Source: Gari tellinella (lineage: Eukaryota; Mollusca; Bivalvia; Cardiida; Psammobiidae). Taken from it: a stretch of 64,000 nucleotides of DNA. Below are positions 52,473-63,971 of this stretch, piece after piece (within the stretch, counting starts at the first letter, position 1; the number at the start of each line of letters is the position of its first letter). Both the position numbers and the translations under genes were made by a program. Location: the NCBI GenBank assembly GCA_922989275.2, contig OV277863.1, positions 19,372,001-19,436,000 of the forward strand, read 5' to 3'. Below the pieces are notes generated by a model. That model was given only the letters and a program-made list of their open reading frames with translations. It ran no database searches and was not told where the DNA came from.

Positions 52473-52551
52473 CGATGTCGTAGAGATTTTTCGTGGTCCA
52501 CTTCCCCATGTTGGCAGAGGTGTTAAACTTGGTCTGTGAGTGAGCGAGTTT
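52473..52551 (-). CDS. Amine oxidase 2, exon 2 (cytoplasmic linker)
   Basis: 79-base minus-strand exon, acceptor TTTCATTTCAG, donor GTAAGTTTAG. One base completes a split codon, then 26 codons read NSLTHRPSLTPLPTWGSGPR and KISTTS, ending in phase 0 before the exon at 51725. Its phases (2 in, 0 out) and position match exon 2 of the paralogue. A different open frame across the same bases that begins with an ATG upstream does not fit these phases. It is rich in Ser, Thr and Pro. Confidence 0.75.
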
Positions 52552-52856
52552 CTGAAATGAAACCAATAAACAGTAGTCCAGCGAATCGTGGAAACATGTA
52601 CGCTACCTAATATTATACAAAAATAATGCCTTCTGTACTATTTCCGCTCTGACTTCAGTCGCGTGTGTCTTAAACAAGTTCTAATTTCTTTTTTATCATG
52701 ATGTGTGCAGCTTGTCTAATTCTATAAACAGTTTGAATCTAGATCAGCCAGCGTATTGAGGTTTTCATTATGTAGGTCACGCATAAAACGACATTTGGAG
52801 AGTAAATAGTATTATTGTTATGACTGTTTTCATAGATTTATTGTTAGATCCAAAAT

Positions 52857-53897
52857 ATGATGAACTCGTGTCGATATCTCTTTAATGACCGTTACCAAAT
52901 AGTCGCAGTAGATGGAGAATTATCTGCCCCAGTTCAAATGAAATATAGTGTGCCACAGGGCTCAGTCTTGGGACCCAAAAACTACATCATGTACACAAAA
53001 CCTGTCGGATCAATTTGCAGAAATCATGATCTGGATCATCATTTCTATGCAGATGATTCACAGTTATACTTGTCATTTAAGCCTAAAGACACATCTAGTC
53101 AACAAGAAGCCCTTTCAAAAGTCGAAGGATGTCTAAAAGACATAGTCTCATGGATGCACCAGAATATGTTAAAGCTGAACACTGACAAAACTGAGGTCAT
53201 ACTGTTTCATTCACAAAAGGTTAACGTTCCCGGAGATTTTCATGTTCAAGTGGGAAACTCTAAAATCAAACCGTCATTATGGGTGAACAACCTTGGTGCT
53301 AGATTTGATTCCCAAATGGATATGACACAGCACATCAACACTGTGTGCAGGTCTAGCTACGCACAGCTGCGGCAAATAGGTCATATTAGACAGTACCTTT
53401 CTCCAGAAGCTACAAAGACTTTGGTCAATTCTCTGGTCACATCAAAAATTGACTACTGCAACTCACTGCTATATGGGATTCCCCAAAACTCACTACGAAA
53501 ACTACAGCGTGTGCAAAATACAGCAGCCCGCATCATTACCAGGACTCCTCGGTACAATCACATCACTCCAGTCTTGAAGGAGCTTCATTGGCTTCCAGTT
53601 CAACACAGAGTTGAATTCAAAAGTCTGACACTCACATACAAAGCCATGTGCAATGATTCTCCAAGGTACATTGTTAGTATGCTGGACGTGTATAGACCTC
53701 GAAGAGAGTTGCGGTCTGCGAGTAAATCAGTATCGCTGGTTGTGCCGAGAAGTCGTTTAGTGAAGTTTGGAGATAGAAGTTTCATGCATGCAGCCCCAAA
53801 GCTCTGGAACTCTCTACCATCAGACATCAGAGATGCGAGCTCAGTTGCAGTCTTCAAAAAACGTCTGAAAACACACTTCTTTAATATTTATTATTAG
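52857..53897 (+). pseudogene. 5'-truncated non-LTR retrotransposon reverse transcriptase (CR1/L2-Jockey-like)
   Basis: An open frame of 346 codons covers the C-terminal half of a LINE reverse transcriptase: VPQGSVLGP, catalytic FYADD, HQNMLKLNTDKTEVILF, KIDYCNSLLYGIP, LRKLQRVQNTAARI and ELHWLPVQHRVEFK. The N-terminal half of the reverse transcriptase and the apurinic endonuclease are missing upstream, where an in-frame stop precedes the first ATG, as expected of a 5'-truncated insertion. It lies in intron 1 of amine oxidase 2, antisense to that gene. The reading frame itself has no internal stop, which suggests a fairly young copy. Confidence 0.9.
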
Positions 53898-54866
53898 AAC
53901 ACATTAGGAAATGGATGTCTGCTACCTCCGGGCCATGTTCTTGCTGTAGATATTGTGGGTCTAAATGGGAGTTCTGGAATTGTACCGTTTGCCCATGCCT
54001 GTTCGGTGGATCTTGATGGTAGGGATTGCCCCTGATCTCTTTGAAACCGACTGGCTTTGGGTTTGCGGTATAATTCAAGGACAGCTTCTTATCTTGATGT
54101 TTTATAAAGTAAGGGTGTAATTTCAGCCATGGAACATGTAGGTCCCGCGGGTGTGGGGTGGAGAGGGTAGATGACTGCTACCCTAGGGCTGTGTTCATTC
54201 TGTACATGTACATGTATATGTTATGGGTCTAATTTTTAGTACTGGGGTTGTACTATTGACCAATGCCTGTCTGGTGGATCTTTGATGGTAGGGATACAAC
54301 TCTGATCTCTTTTGAAACCAGCTGGCATGGTCTGTGGTACAACTCGTGGACAGCTTTCACTATTTTTAATAATGTTATTGATCTTCTATAGAGTTTTTAG
54401 TTATGGTCGCATGCTATTATTCCTAGTTATGTTACATTAGATGGCCTGCATTGGGCGCTCTGCTATTATTTCTATTGGTCGGCAATCTTTAGCCGGTTGG
54501 TTCATTGCTGATTGATAGGGGTAGTGTGATTGCCGTTTTGGGGGCTGTCTTTTGTATGTTTATTCTTATTTATTTTAGATCTTTTAAATTATAGTTATTT
54601 GTGTTTTGTCGATGGCCTGCATTTGGCGCTCTACCATTATTTATATCAGTCGGCAATACTTAGCCGGTCGGTTCATTGCTGATTGATGGGGGTAATGTGA
54701 TCGCCGTTTTGGGGGACTGTCTTTTATATGTTTATTCATGTTTTATTTCAGATCTAATTGTAGTTATTTTGTCTTTTCACGATTTATAGGTACATATGTG
54801 TTATTTCATGTAAAGCGCTTTTGAACGCACAATCCCTGTGTGAAAAGAGCGCTATATAAATCTGGT

Positions 54867-54894
<28 letters not shown>
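53898..54894 (+). mobile_element. LINE 3' untranslated region with internal duplications and ATA-repeat tail
   Basis: Continues from the reverse transcriptase. Two imperfect direct duplications are visible: about 200 bases beginning near 53908 and 54162 (CTGCTACC...GGGCTA/C), and a unit beginning GATGGCCTGCATT at 54440 and 54611. The end has TGTAAAGCGCTTTTGAACG, GAGCGCTATATAAATC, then (ATA)n, a 3' terminus typical of CR1/L2-type LINEs. Confidence 0.85.
54868..54894 (+). repeat. (ATA)n microsatellite ending the LINE
   Basis: About nine ATA triplets then an A run, directly followed by the TTAA target site of a family D MITE. Confidence 0.9.
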
Positions 54895-54900
<6 letters not shown>

Positions 54901-54906
54901 CCTTAA

Positions 54907-55112
54907 CCCTTAGCCTGCCACGCACGACTATAGCTCCATATGCAAACAGCTTGGATCCGGATGAGACGCCGAGTTACTCGGCGTCTCATCCGGATCCAAG
55001 CTGTTTGACACTCGGACAACATTTTCAGCAATTTTGAGCAACTTTGAAGCACTTTGAAACTTGAAGCAGACGAGAAATATAGCAGACGACAATTTATTTG
55101 GAGGGCTAAGGG
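54907..55112. mobile_element. Family D MITE, inverted near-twin of 33573
   Basis: TTAA on both sides; ends CCCTTAGCCTGCCACGC and GGAGGGCTAAGGG. The perfect palindrome has the same arms as 33573-33778, and CAGACGAGAAATATAGCAG follows. It is inserted at the end of the LINE tail. Confidence 0.92.
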
Positions 55113-55324
55113 TTAATATGACAAAATATTGCAGACGACACTATCAATGCAGACGATAATTTGGCGGCGGGAGGGTTTAAGCATACGAGTAAACTTGGGC
55201 GTGGTAGAGTTAAAGAAAGTTAGCCATTTTATATAACACAAAAGTGATACAGGATGCTCCTTTATCTGTATTACTTTGGTCGCCCAATGAGTGGCCACCG
55301 GTCCTAAAGACTTCAATGTTATAC

Positions 55325-55450
55325 AGTTTTTCAGTTGATTCTAAAGTCGTTCTCAAGCATTTGATTGGTCAGATTTGAGCCGAGGCTCAAATCTGACCAA
55401 TCGAATGCTTGAGAACACACTCAGACTCAGCTCAAACGCTGTATAACCTT
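55325..55450. repeat. Palindromic element family J
   Basis: Arms GTTCTCAAGCATTTGATTGG and CCAATCGAATGCTTGAGAAC enclose TCAGATTTGAGCCGAGGCTC and its partner, a nearly perfect palindrome of about 75 bases. Outer ACAGTTTTTCAGTTGA and CAAACGCTGTATAA may be the element ends. Confidence 0.7.
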
Positions 55451-55589
55451 GGACCCTGATATAGCTTCATTTGATACAAGTTTGACAGTGCTTCGACTGA
55501 ACAGGGTTCGAGTTTACCTGGCGCCGTGTAAAGTACATACAGTCACATTTGTATTATACGAGCCTTTCATTGGGGAAGATTGGCGGTAA

Positions 55590-55690
55590 CCTAAATCAAG
55601 GGACTGCTGAATGCAAGGTAAACATAATACAGAAAGATCCTGTATGAGCTCTCTGTATTTTCTTTACCCTGCATTTAGCAACAACTGTTA
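55590..55690. repeat. Hairpin II variant
   Basis: Arms GCTGAATGCAAGGTAAACAT and TTTACCCTGCATTTAGCA with CAGAAAGATCCTGTATGAGC near the centre. Element ends not recognised. Confidence 0.5.
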
Positions 55691-55711
55691 AGAGACTACT
55701 CAAAGGTACTT

Positions 55712-56034
55712 CAGTGCTCCCTCTCTACAAAGGCCCTCTGAACAACGATTCGCTCCTTACAACAACGCTGCAATAACGGCTGCAATATTGTTTGCTTAAA
55801 ATTGTCGTCTGCTGTTTTTCTCAAAGTTACATAATGGACATTTCGACAGAAAAAAACCATAATAACGAGTGACAAACGGCTTGAACCCAGATCAGACGAC
55901 ACGTTTCGCTGCGTCTGATCTGGATTTAAGCTGTTTGCAATTGTAACCCAACATCCCTCACTATAACAACACCCTTCGAACAAGACACACAATCTGTATC
56001 TCCTAGTGGGTGTTGTTGTAGAGAGAGAGCACTG
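55712..56034. mobile_element. Family E MITE carrying hairpin I
   Basis: Ends CAGTGCTCCCTCTCTACAA and TTGTAGAGAGAGAGCACTG, TA on the right. Arms ACAAACGGCTTGAACCCAGA and TCTGGATTTAAGCTGTTTGC. Confidence 0.85.
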
Positions 56035-56239
56035 TATTGTATTGAAAAGTCGCTTAATAAAGATTCGACCGTACGTGCACATCTCAATGCGCAGTAAAAT
56101 CTAGTAAATAGTATGTAAGATGCACGACACAGCTTACGCTCAAGTAGACACTAACAAAACACGAACTTAAATAATGAGTGTCATATTTCTGCAATGGTTT
56201 CAAATGCACGTGCAAAACCCCACTGATAGATAGTACGTT

Positions 56240-56460
56240 CACTCTTTCGCTGCCAAATTAATCGTGAGATTTTTACCTCGTCTGCTTCAATTGTATTGTT
56301 TGCAATATCGTTTCAAAGTAAGATTTAATGTAGTATGATTTAAAAAAAATGTCGATACGAGTGTCAAACAGTTTGGATCCTGATCAGACGCCGTGTTACG
56401 CGGCGTCTGATCAGGATCCAAACTGTTTGCAATGTCGCCTTTTGTCGCCGTTGGCAGCGA
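56240..56460. mobile_element. Family D-like MITE with perfect hairpin I
   Basis: Ends TTCACTCTTTCGCTGCCAA and TTGGCAGCGAAA; TTAA is not preserved. Arms CAAACAGTTTGGATCCTGAT and ATCAGGATCCAAACTGTTTG, core CGCCGTGTTACGCGGCG. Confidence 0.8.
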
Positions 56461-56949
56461 AATATATAAGACTTTATATTAATAAAAAAAAACTCTTTAT
56501 TTTCTCAGTTTTCAATAGCGTACAAAACATGAGAGCTTTCCCTCACACACATTATAGAGCATTTTAGGTCAGACACGTGTGAAATCTATGTACATTTGTT
56601 TGATAGCAATCAAATGCAGAAGCATGCAGATCTATATTTAGTTATGTAAATAATTAATGCTGAAATAATACAGATAAGAATAATTTATTTCATTATTATT
56701 CCCAAACTACTTGTGGTGGGGATATATAGGATCCACATTCTCCGTCTGTCCGTCGCGTTTTCCCGGGACAATTGTCGTTTTCTTGAAAACAATACATGAT
56801 ACCATCTTCGAACTAAGTACACTTTATCGGTGCTATCCAAGTTTTATAATATTTGTACAAAATTTGACAGAATTATGCTCTTTTTAAACTTGAAATTGTG
56901 TCCTTTAATAGTGAGTTTGGGACAAGCCGATTTATTAAAGACTATTTAT

Positions 56950-57028
56950 GAAATTTTATTTATGCTTTTCGGTGGATTACCACGAAATAGCAGTGGATTA
57001 TCACTTGGTAATCCACTGCAGTGAAATT
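56950..57028. repeat. Fragment of palindromic family G end
   Basis: TTTCGGTGGATTACCACGAA and GGTAATCCACTGCAGTG match the end of the 12983-13512 element. Confidence 0.6.
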
Positions 57029-57175
57029 GTCTTTATACTTGGTACACATTATCAATTTAACGTTCAGACAATCTTTTCTAACTCTTGCACAATATTTGAC
57101 AGAGGTATGCCCCTTTTCAAGTTGAATAGTTATTCATTAATATGTCATTTTCTTGAAAGCTGTTTATGAAATTTC

Positions 57176-57722
57176 ATTCATGCTTTTCGGTGGATTTCTG
57201 GGAAATAGCAGTGGATTATCACTTGATAATTTCACTGTTTCAAACAGTGGGATGATCGTCGCGCGTGTTTCTATTATGTGTTTTCCCCGTAGGGCTCCCA
57301 AATCGTGTCTTTTCGTTTAATTCTGGCAGCCCGATTTGCCGCGAACCACTCAACGGGAGAACACGAATCCAAGATCGGAGCCAATGACGTAATTCCGATG
57401 TCAATAAATCAGTGACGTCATTATAAAGCAAATTGTCACGAAAAGGTGTTCGATATAAACTTTGAGCTCCATACGGGGTAAAATTGTACTTTTGCTTTCA
57501 ATTGACAAACAATTTAGTTCCAAAACTCGTTTAAAGCATGGATAAATAGAATACATGTAACTGTATTTTTTCAGTGTAAGATCAAATTTGTGAATATCAG
57601 ACTGACATTTTCACTCGTTGCTTTGCCACTCGTGAACATATAACGTCTGATGTTCACTCAATGAATTAAATTTCGAAGTTATACTGAGAAAACCCCAGTT
57701 ATCCTCTATGTATTCGAATACT
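57176..57722. mobile_element. Palindromic MITE family G, second copy, inverted and diverged
   Basis: TTTTCGGTGGATTTCTGGG, then GGGAGAACACGAATCC, GTGACGTCATTATAAAGC, and the decayed long palindrome 57549-57722 (TTTTTTCAGTGTAAGATC ... GTCTGATGTTCACTCAATG). It runs opposite to the 12983 copy. Confidence 0.65.
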
Positions 57723-58383
57723 TTAATAGTTGTATGTTTTGACTGTAAGTTTTATAACCTTGCACAAAATTCAATATAAGTATTCCCCTTTTTAACTTGA
57801 AATTCTGTTCATTAATTGGAACATTGTTTACGACATGGTAATATTTTAAACTATTCATGACATTATCTTCAATTTTAGTACACATTATCAGTGTTATATT
57901 AGGACACACGCTTGTATAAAATTTGATAGAATCATGCCCCTTTTGGAAATGGAAGTTTTGGACATGCCATTTTCTGGCATTGGTGTGGGGGGTATCAATC
58001 ACCTTTAGTGGTAGTTCTATTTAATTTTTTTAAATTAGCTTCTCTTTTTTAAGTTCTTGTGACATTTTCGAATAACATACTCAATTCAATCACCCTTGAA
58101 GCTTGAAACTGGAATTGTCCATTATTATTTTCAGGGGTCAAGGAGTTAATCCTGGTTGACAACACACACACAGGCTAGTGCGTGGGACTTGAAATGGACA
58201 CAGCCGGTTTCCTATTAAGTGCAGTCTCTGTTTGACTGATTGAATATCTTTTTGCAAAAAGTTACAAATTGACAAACATAGAATACCCTGATCAGAGGGA
58301 TCGTTTAGGAATCCTCAGATCTGGGCCTACACTGCTGTCGTAGGGTATGTATTTTCATCACATGTACACTGTTTTTGAAAGAC

Positions 58384-58764
<381 letters not shown>

Positions 58765-59009
58765 CACTAGGGTTCAATGAGTTAACACAAAGCGTACGAA
58801 ATACTTGCTTAGTATCTTTGCTATGACAAACCTATGAAACGAGTACCCGTATTGAAGCGATATAGGTCTTGACCCAAAGGTCTCACATCGAACTTGATAA
58901 ACAGTTTACAATGTGAGATATGACCAGCCGTTTATGTGCACGTAGACGACAATTAGATACAAGCAAACTAACTTCATCAACATTAGTTTCAATGGATTTA
59001 GATTGAAAT

Positions 59010-59223
59010 CTTTGCCTGCTGGGTAATTTAATGTCTGCAACAATTGTCGTCTGCTATTTTTCTTTAAATAGAATTTTCTAAAACAAAATTCAAAACAGGG
59101 TCAGGATATCAAACAGTTTGGATCCTGATGAGACACCGCGTTTCGCGGTGTCTCATCTAGATCCATACCGTTTGCAATGATAATCACTGTGGGATATATC
59201 CGTCGCTAGCATGCAAAGAGTTA
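59010..59223. mobile_element. Family D-like MITE
   Basis: Hairpin arms CAAACAGTTTGGATCCTGAT and ATCTAGATCCATACCGTTTG around GAGACACCGCGTTTCGCGG; right end GCATGCAAAGAG then TTAA. Confidence 0.7.
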
Positions 59224-59274
59224 ATACATACTCGCCATGTTATGACAGGCTTATGAAACGAATATCTATATTAA

Positions 59275-59493
59275 CCAATTTATACCAAGTGGATTATTCC
59301 ATGTTATAAATAGGATAAGTCCATTTTTTAGAAAAGGGATGCCTGGTCAAAATTTTCATTTTCATTTTGTTTTATATTGACATTCCTATCAGCAAACAGT
59401 GAAGACTATGATCAGACGCCACATATGCGGCGTCTGATCAGAGTCTTCACTGTTTGCCTATGTGACATATATGGGATCGTGGACACAAATGGG
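59275..59493. mobile_element. Family D MITE, CCCATTTGTGCC subfamily
   Basis: TTAA on both sides. Hairpin arms CAAACAGTGAAGACTATGAT and ATCAGAGTCTTCACTGTTTG around GACGCCACATATGCGGCGTC. Confidence 0.88.
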
Positions 59494-60243
59494 TTAAGCG
59501 TAAACATTAAATCTTACAGAGACAGCAAACCATAATTATGGTATATTGGGAAAACAAAATATTAAATCAATACTGAAATGAAAGCAAATGTGTGACAGTG
59601 TCGTACCTATCGCATTTAACAAATATGATCGGAATAATTTCAATAAAATAAAATAGATAAATCAAACATTATCAAGAAATATCACCGAATCTTAGTTTTT
59701 AAATTTGACGGCGTTTTGCTTTCCACTTTTAAAGTCTCACATTATTCTTTTAAGACGTAATGTGTAATGTTCGTAATGTGAGATACTCATCCGTATGTGG
59801 GTATGTAGGCGACAAGCAGTAACAAGCAAATCTTACTTCATCAACAATATTACTTGTAGATTTGATTTTAATTTTTGAACCAGAAAATGCTGAAAATGTG
59901 TTTAGAAACTGATACATTACTTTAAACAACTCGTCGTCTGATCAGGTTCCAAACTTGTTTACAGCACATAACTAATCTAACAAATCGTTAACAGTTTCAA
60001 AACATTTTAATTTTCTTTGCGTGCGAGTTTAATTTAGTTTCAATGTATGTACATGTACTTTGTAGGATATATGACTGCTTAATAAAGAACACAAGGTACA
60101 GAAGAACGTGCAGAGTAATGCAGAAATATCCTTTAGGAATTTATTTTAAACATTTGCCTGGCAAGATGCAGAAAAGGGTATCTAATATAACAGAACAGGG
60201 ACGCAGTATGAACGAAGAAATAGGTAAACGTGTCAAGGGCATG

Positions 60244-60489
60244 CAGTGGAGAATCTGTTATTCTTTCCCGTTTAAACGCAAACGCACGCAAACGCAAATC
60301 ACTAAAACGTAGAAAAGAACAACTTTTGGACAATTCTGATAATTCTTGTTTATCTTGGTGGCAAACAGTTTGGAGCCTGATCAGACGCCGGGTTACCCGG
60401 CGTCTGATCTGGCTCCAAACTGTTTGTATTGTAAAAAATAGTTTTAGCGTAAACGCGTTTATCGGGAAAGAATAACAGATTCTCCACTG
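60244..60489 (+). mobile_element. Family A MITE
   Basis: Full length with an intact hairpin; TA on the right, TG on the left. Ends CAGTGGAGAATCTGTTATTC and complement. Confidence 0.88.
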
Positions 60490-60599
60490 TATAAAGGGGA
60501 CGGCTATATATTGAGCGAATGAAGCAGCAATACAAAAGCGTGGCATAGACAAGATCACAAACTAAACAGATGACTTTACCCTTCACAACAGAGTTCATA

Positions 60600-60670
60600 T
60601 TAGAGAAGAAAAAGGAATGCAGAAAGTTCCTATGGAAACTTTCTGCATTAAGCAGTTACATGTCTGTGGT
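60600..60670. repeat. Small hairpin (GCAGAAAGTTTCC type)
   Basis: GGAATGCAGAAAGTTCC and GGAAACTTTCTGCATTA face each other around TAT. The inner GCAGAAAGT resembles the inner part of hairpin II. Confidence 0.5.
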
Positions 60671-60919
60671 ATATATGTTGTTTGAACCTTTTTCAAGAAA
60701 CTATCATTTTCTACATTTTTGCATTGCATTTGTGTATAGTTAAATTCGAACGTCAAATAACAACCTTTGTCCAATAAATAGGTCAAGTCACGTTATGGTG
60801 AAATGGTTTCAAGCTATTCCTACAGTGAGAGAAGACGTTATTCTTTCTCTTGTAGAGTATCCTCTACAAAAAAGAATTATACTTGTATAAAGCAATTGAC
60901 AAACACTTTTGGCCCTGGT

Positions 60920-61122
60920 CAGACACCAGCAGATAGAAAGTAAAGCAGAATGCGCATTTAGGCGCATTCTGCGTTACTTTCAGCCTGCTGTAACCTACCA
61001 TCTGCTAGGGCATAGAAAATAATTCTTATGTTACATAAGCATGACTGTATAAATTGAAACTATATTCTTCAGTGGAGATATAAATTGATTGCGAAAAGGC
61101 GTATTTATTGGGTAACGGGTTA
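60920..61122. mobile_element. Family C MITE, left end replaced
   Basis: Hairpin GAAAGTAAAGCAGAATGCGC and partner; right end GTATTTATTGGGTAACGGG then TTAA. The left part runs into a family A-like fragment (CCCTGGTCAGACACC). Confidence 0.7.
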
Positions 61123-61161
61123 ATTAAAGAGACTAAAAACCAGATTTGTCATAACCCTTAA

Positions 61162-61398
61162 CCACATAGCCTGTCTCTAGTTTTGAAGATAGATGGCTAC
61201 TTAAAGCAGGTTGAAAGTAAAGCAGAATGTGCCTTAAGGCACATTCTTCTTTACTTTCAGCCTGCTTTAAGCTAAAATATGCTAGGCTATATAAAATATT
61301 TGTAATGGTAATTGTGCATGAGGGTATAAACTGACACTATTTTCTTCAGCGGATGAATAAATTAAATACGCTAAAAGTCGCTTCTATGGGGAAAATGG
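61162..61398. mobile_element. Family C MITE
   Basis: TTAA on both sides; ends CCACATAGCCTGTCTC and CTTCTATGGGGAAAATGG. Hairpin GAAAGTAAAGCAGAATGTGC with partner around CTTAAG. Confidence 0.85.
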
Positions 61399-61467
61399 TT
61401 AACAAAGCAGTTTGTAAATGGACAAAGTTTAGAAGAAGAATTTATGTTAAAAATGCATTTCAAAAAA

Positions 61468-61560
61468 ACAAAAGAGCTTGGTCGAGATTCGACCCCTTGC
61501 GGAGAAGGCATACACATTTGAAAGTACTATGCTCTAACCAATCGACCTTTGAGCCATTCT
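61468..61560 (-). tRNA. tRNA-like sequence, degenerate
   Basis: Minus strand: A-box-like TCGATTGGTTAGAGCATAG and B-box-like GGGGTCGAATCTCG with about the right spacing. The stems are poor; probably a SINE remnant. Confidence 0.35.
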
Positions 61561-61639
61561 TCTGTCTATTTCGTCCTATTTGTATTGGATTTGAAATATA
61601 TGTGGTGCGAAGTTTAAAACAGTAGCGCGTTCAAGTACC

Positions 61640-62140
61640 GTATCAGCGAAGAGCAACGTTAACCGATGCAAACAACCCATATAGTACGACATCTAACGTT
61701 CACCAATACTCTTCAATAATAACTCATTGCGCCCCCATGTTTATTAACTTTTCAAGGGTACGAACGATTTATACACGAATCGGAATAACACAAGCAAAAG
61801 TGTACTAATAAACTGAAATGCATCAATTTTACCGCATATAAAAATAAGATTTAGCTGCTCAGATGTAAGCTGCTTTGTTTGATACATTAAGTATCGGAAA
61901 ATGTTGGTTTATTGGTGAGAAATTAAGTTCGCTGGATTTATTAAATTCATTTGGACGCCATTTTGTTTTCCTTGTTGGCGATGGCTAACTACCTATGAGG
62001 CCGTTCGCGCCTTAAATTATTAATAGGTCTACAGGTAAGTTAAGGTTATTTATTCTTGCAAATAGTTGAAACATTGCTCTGTTTGCTTGGGATATGATAA
62101 AGGTGCGGTGTTTCATGAAACTACCGGATGCTGTAAAATA
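61640..62140. other. Intron 1 of amine oxidase 2, no feature recognised
   Basis: Unique-looking DNA between the tRNA-like fragment and the LINE remnant. Confidence 0.4.
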
Positions 62141-62145
62141 AACTC

Positions 62146-62726
62146 CTAGGTATTTATACTCTTTAACCAATTCGATTGATTACCGATAGTGAAGTGATAG
62201 TTTTTACATACTCTAGATCCAAAAACTTTAATTTTTGTTTTTGAAAAGTTAATATTAAGTTTCCATGTCTGACAATAATCGTAAAAATTATTGAGGCTTG
62301 TTTGAAACTCCTCTTGATTTTGTCCAAATATTATGATATCATCGGCATATAATAGTACGAGTAATTGCAAAAAATAAATAGTGTCATTAATATCGATATT
62401 AAAGTTAATACCAGTTGTTGATTGTTTTAGAAAGCTTTCAAGATCATTCATGTACATGGAGAATAAAATAGGGCTTAAATTTAGCCCTTGACGAACCCCA
62501 TGTAAGCTAGTGAACATATTTGATGTTTCACGCAAGATTTAATATCTGAGTACATGGCTTTGATAACGCTTAGAACTTTCCCCCTTATCCCCATCTGAAA
62601 ATGTTTGGCCCCCAACCCTGATCTCCATATGGAGTCAAAGGCAGAAGAAAAATCAATAAATAGCTGTTTTATTTTCCTATTTCTTATGCAAATACGACAA
62701 CTAGTTTTCATCCCCTTTAAATTCAA
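62146..62726 (-). pseudogene. Second LINE reverse transcriptase remnant with frameshift
   Basis: Two overlapping minus-strand frames together cover the palm: IKQLFIDFSSAFDSIWR (first frame, 62481-62726), then LHGVRQGLNLSPILF, LLYADDIIIFG and WKLNINFSKTKIKVFG (second frame, 62146-62535). The switch near 62526 is a frameshift. The sequence differs in style from the copy at 52.9 kb, so it is a different LINE lineage. It is co-directional with amine oxidase 2, in its intron 1, about 170 bases from exon 1. Endonuclease and 3' end are not found. Confidence 0.85.
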
Positions 62727-62893
62727 ATAATGCAGTCGAAGTCGTCAGACTGTAGTAAAGTTTGTCTTTATTAGGACAGGGTATATGTAGAAACATAAAA
62801 ATGCATTTTATGAGGCAACAATTCATGATTAAAAAGGTTAAAAAATTGACTAGAGGTATAGGCTTGAGGGGTGTGATACAGTTGAGCATTTAC

Positions 62894-62985
62894 CTGTGCT
62901 TACGGATGGTCCCACTTTCCTCCTCACTCGAGTCAGACCCATCCCCGTTGCCATGCGGCTTCTTAGCCAAGGGTGTTGTTGACAT
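62894..62985 (-). CDS. Amine oxidase 2, exon 1 (start codon and acidic cytoplasmic tail)
   Basis: The ATG at 62985 opens MSTTPLAKKPHGNGDGSDSS, then EEESGTIRKH, ending in phase 2 at a CAG/GTAAATGC donor. The length class, phase, basic start and Ser/Asp/Glu cluster mirror exon 1 of the paralogue (36357-36481). The three exons total 2544 bases, 847 residues. The intron to exon 2 is about 10.3 kb and full of repeats, so the link rests on phase and the paralogue's structure, not on distance. It predicts a cytoplasmic tail with possible acidic-kinase sites. Confidence 0.7.
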
Positions 62986-63170
62986 TGCTTCCCGTTACAA
63001 ATAGTTGTCTATCCAAATACTTGATTGAAAAATTGCTGTTTTTCTTACATGTATTCCTTTGTTACTCCGTGCGTAATCGCGCCACTTTAACCTTGGTCGC
63101 TGATACGTTCCTTTCGTCACAGAGCCTGGTATATGTGAACCTTTCTCTTGCTATATTATCGTCTCCCTTA

Positions 63171-63389
63171 ACGCGCTTCACTGTCGTGACATCATCTGCT
63201 TTAAACAAATTGTCGTCTGCTTTTATTTCTCTATGTTCTGGTTTAGATTATAGGAAATCTGACTGCTGAAACATGGATTTGTGTGTCGAACAGTTTGGAT
63301 TCTGATCAGACGCTGCGCAAGGCGGCGTCTGATCAGGATCAAACTGTTTGTAAATAATCGTTGTACTCTGGAAAGGTAGTGAAAGTGTC
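63171..63389. mobile_element. Family D MITE upstream of amine oxidase 2
   Basis: TTAA on the left; hairpin CGAACAGTTTGGATTCTGAT with arm ATCAGGATCAAACTGTTTG around GACGCTGCGCAAGGCGGCGTC; right end GGTAGTGAAAGTG. It begins about 180 bases upstream of the start codon, so it may lie in the promoter. Confidence 0.7.
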
Positions 63390-63807
63390 AAATTTGTCGT
63401 CTGCAGTTTGTTTTCAAATTCGGTTCTCATAGGGGTTTTGTATCAAGAAATATAAATACGCTTGGCAAATAGTTTGGATCATGATCAGACGCCTAGTAAG
63501 TTTGTATATTCAAAATGTTTGCAGATTCCATTCTAGACAAGTTTAGCAGTTGAAAGGTTAAAGCGATAGTTCATCTCAGTTAAATGTGTAGATGGTAGGC
63601 CTAGTAGATGGGTAGACTTTTGAAGTGCACAAGTTGAATGTCATCTTAATGAATATAATCAAGCAGGGACGGATCAAACTATTTATGAAGATAGAGAGAA
63701 TTTGCCTAAAACAAAATCTGAACAAATCCATGTGTTCATTTTCATTCTAAGATACGCTTTTTAGCGTTTTCATTCAATGCTCAAATGAATAGAATAGAAC
63801 CACTTTA

Positions 63808-63971
63808 AACGCGTTTACGCTAAAACTATTATTTGCAGGCTCCAAACTGTTTGCCACCATGATAAACATGAAATATCAGAATTGTCCAAAAGTTGTACTT
63901 TTCTACGTTTTAGTGCTTTGCGTTTGCGTACGTTTGCGTTTAAACGGGAAAGAATAACAGATTCTCCACTG
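63808..63971 (-). mobile_element. Family A MITE, left part and one hairpin arm deleted
   Basis: AAACGCGTTTACGCTAAAAC, then TATTTGCAGGCTCCAAACTG, so the sequence passes directly from the subterminal block into one arm. The right end is intact (AACAGATTCTCCACTG, then TA). Confidence 0.8.

Noticed and set aside
54840..55037. Reading frame across the LINE tail and the following MITE
   Set aside because: It crosses two unrelated mobile elements.
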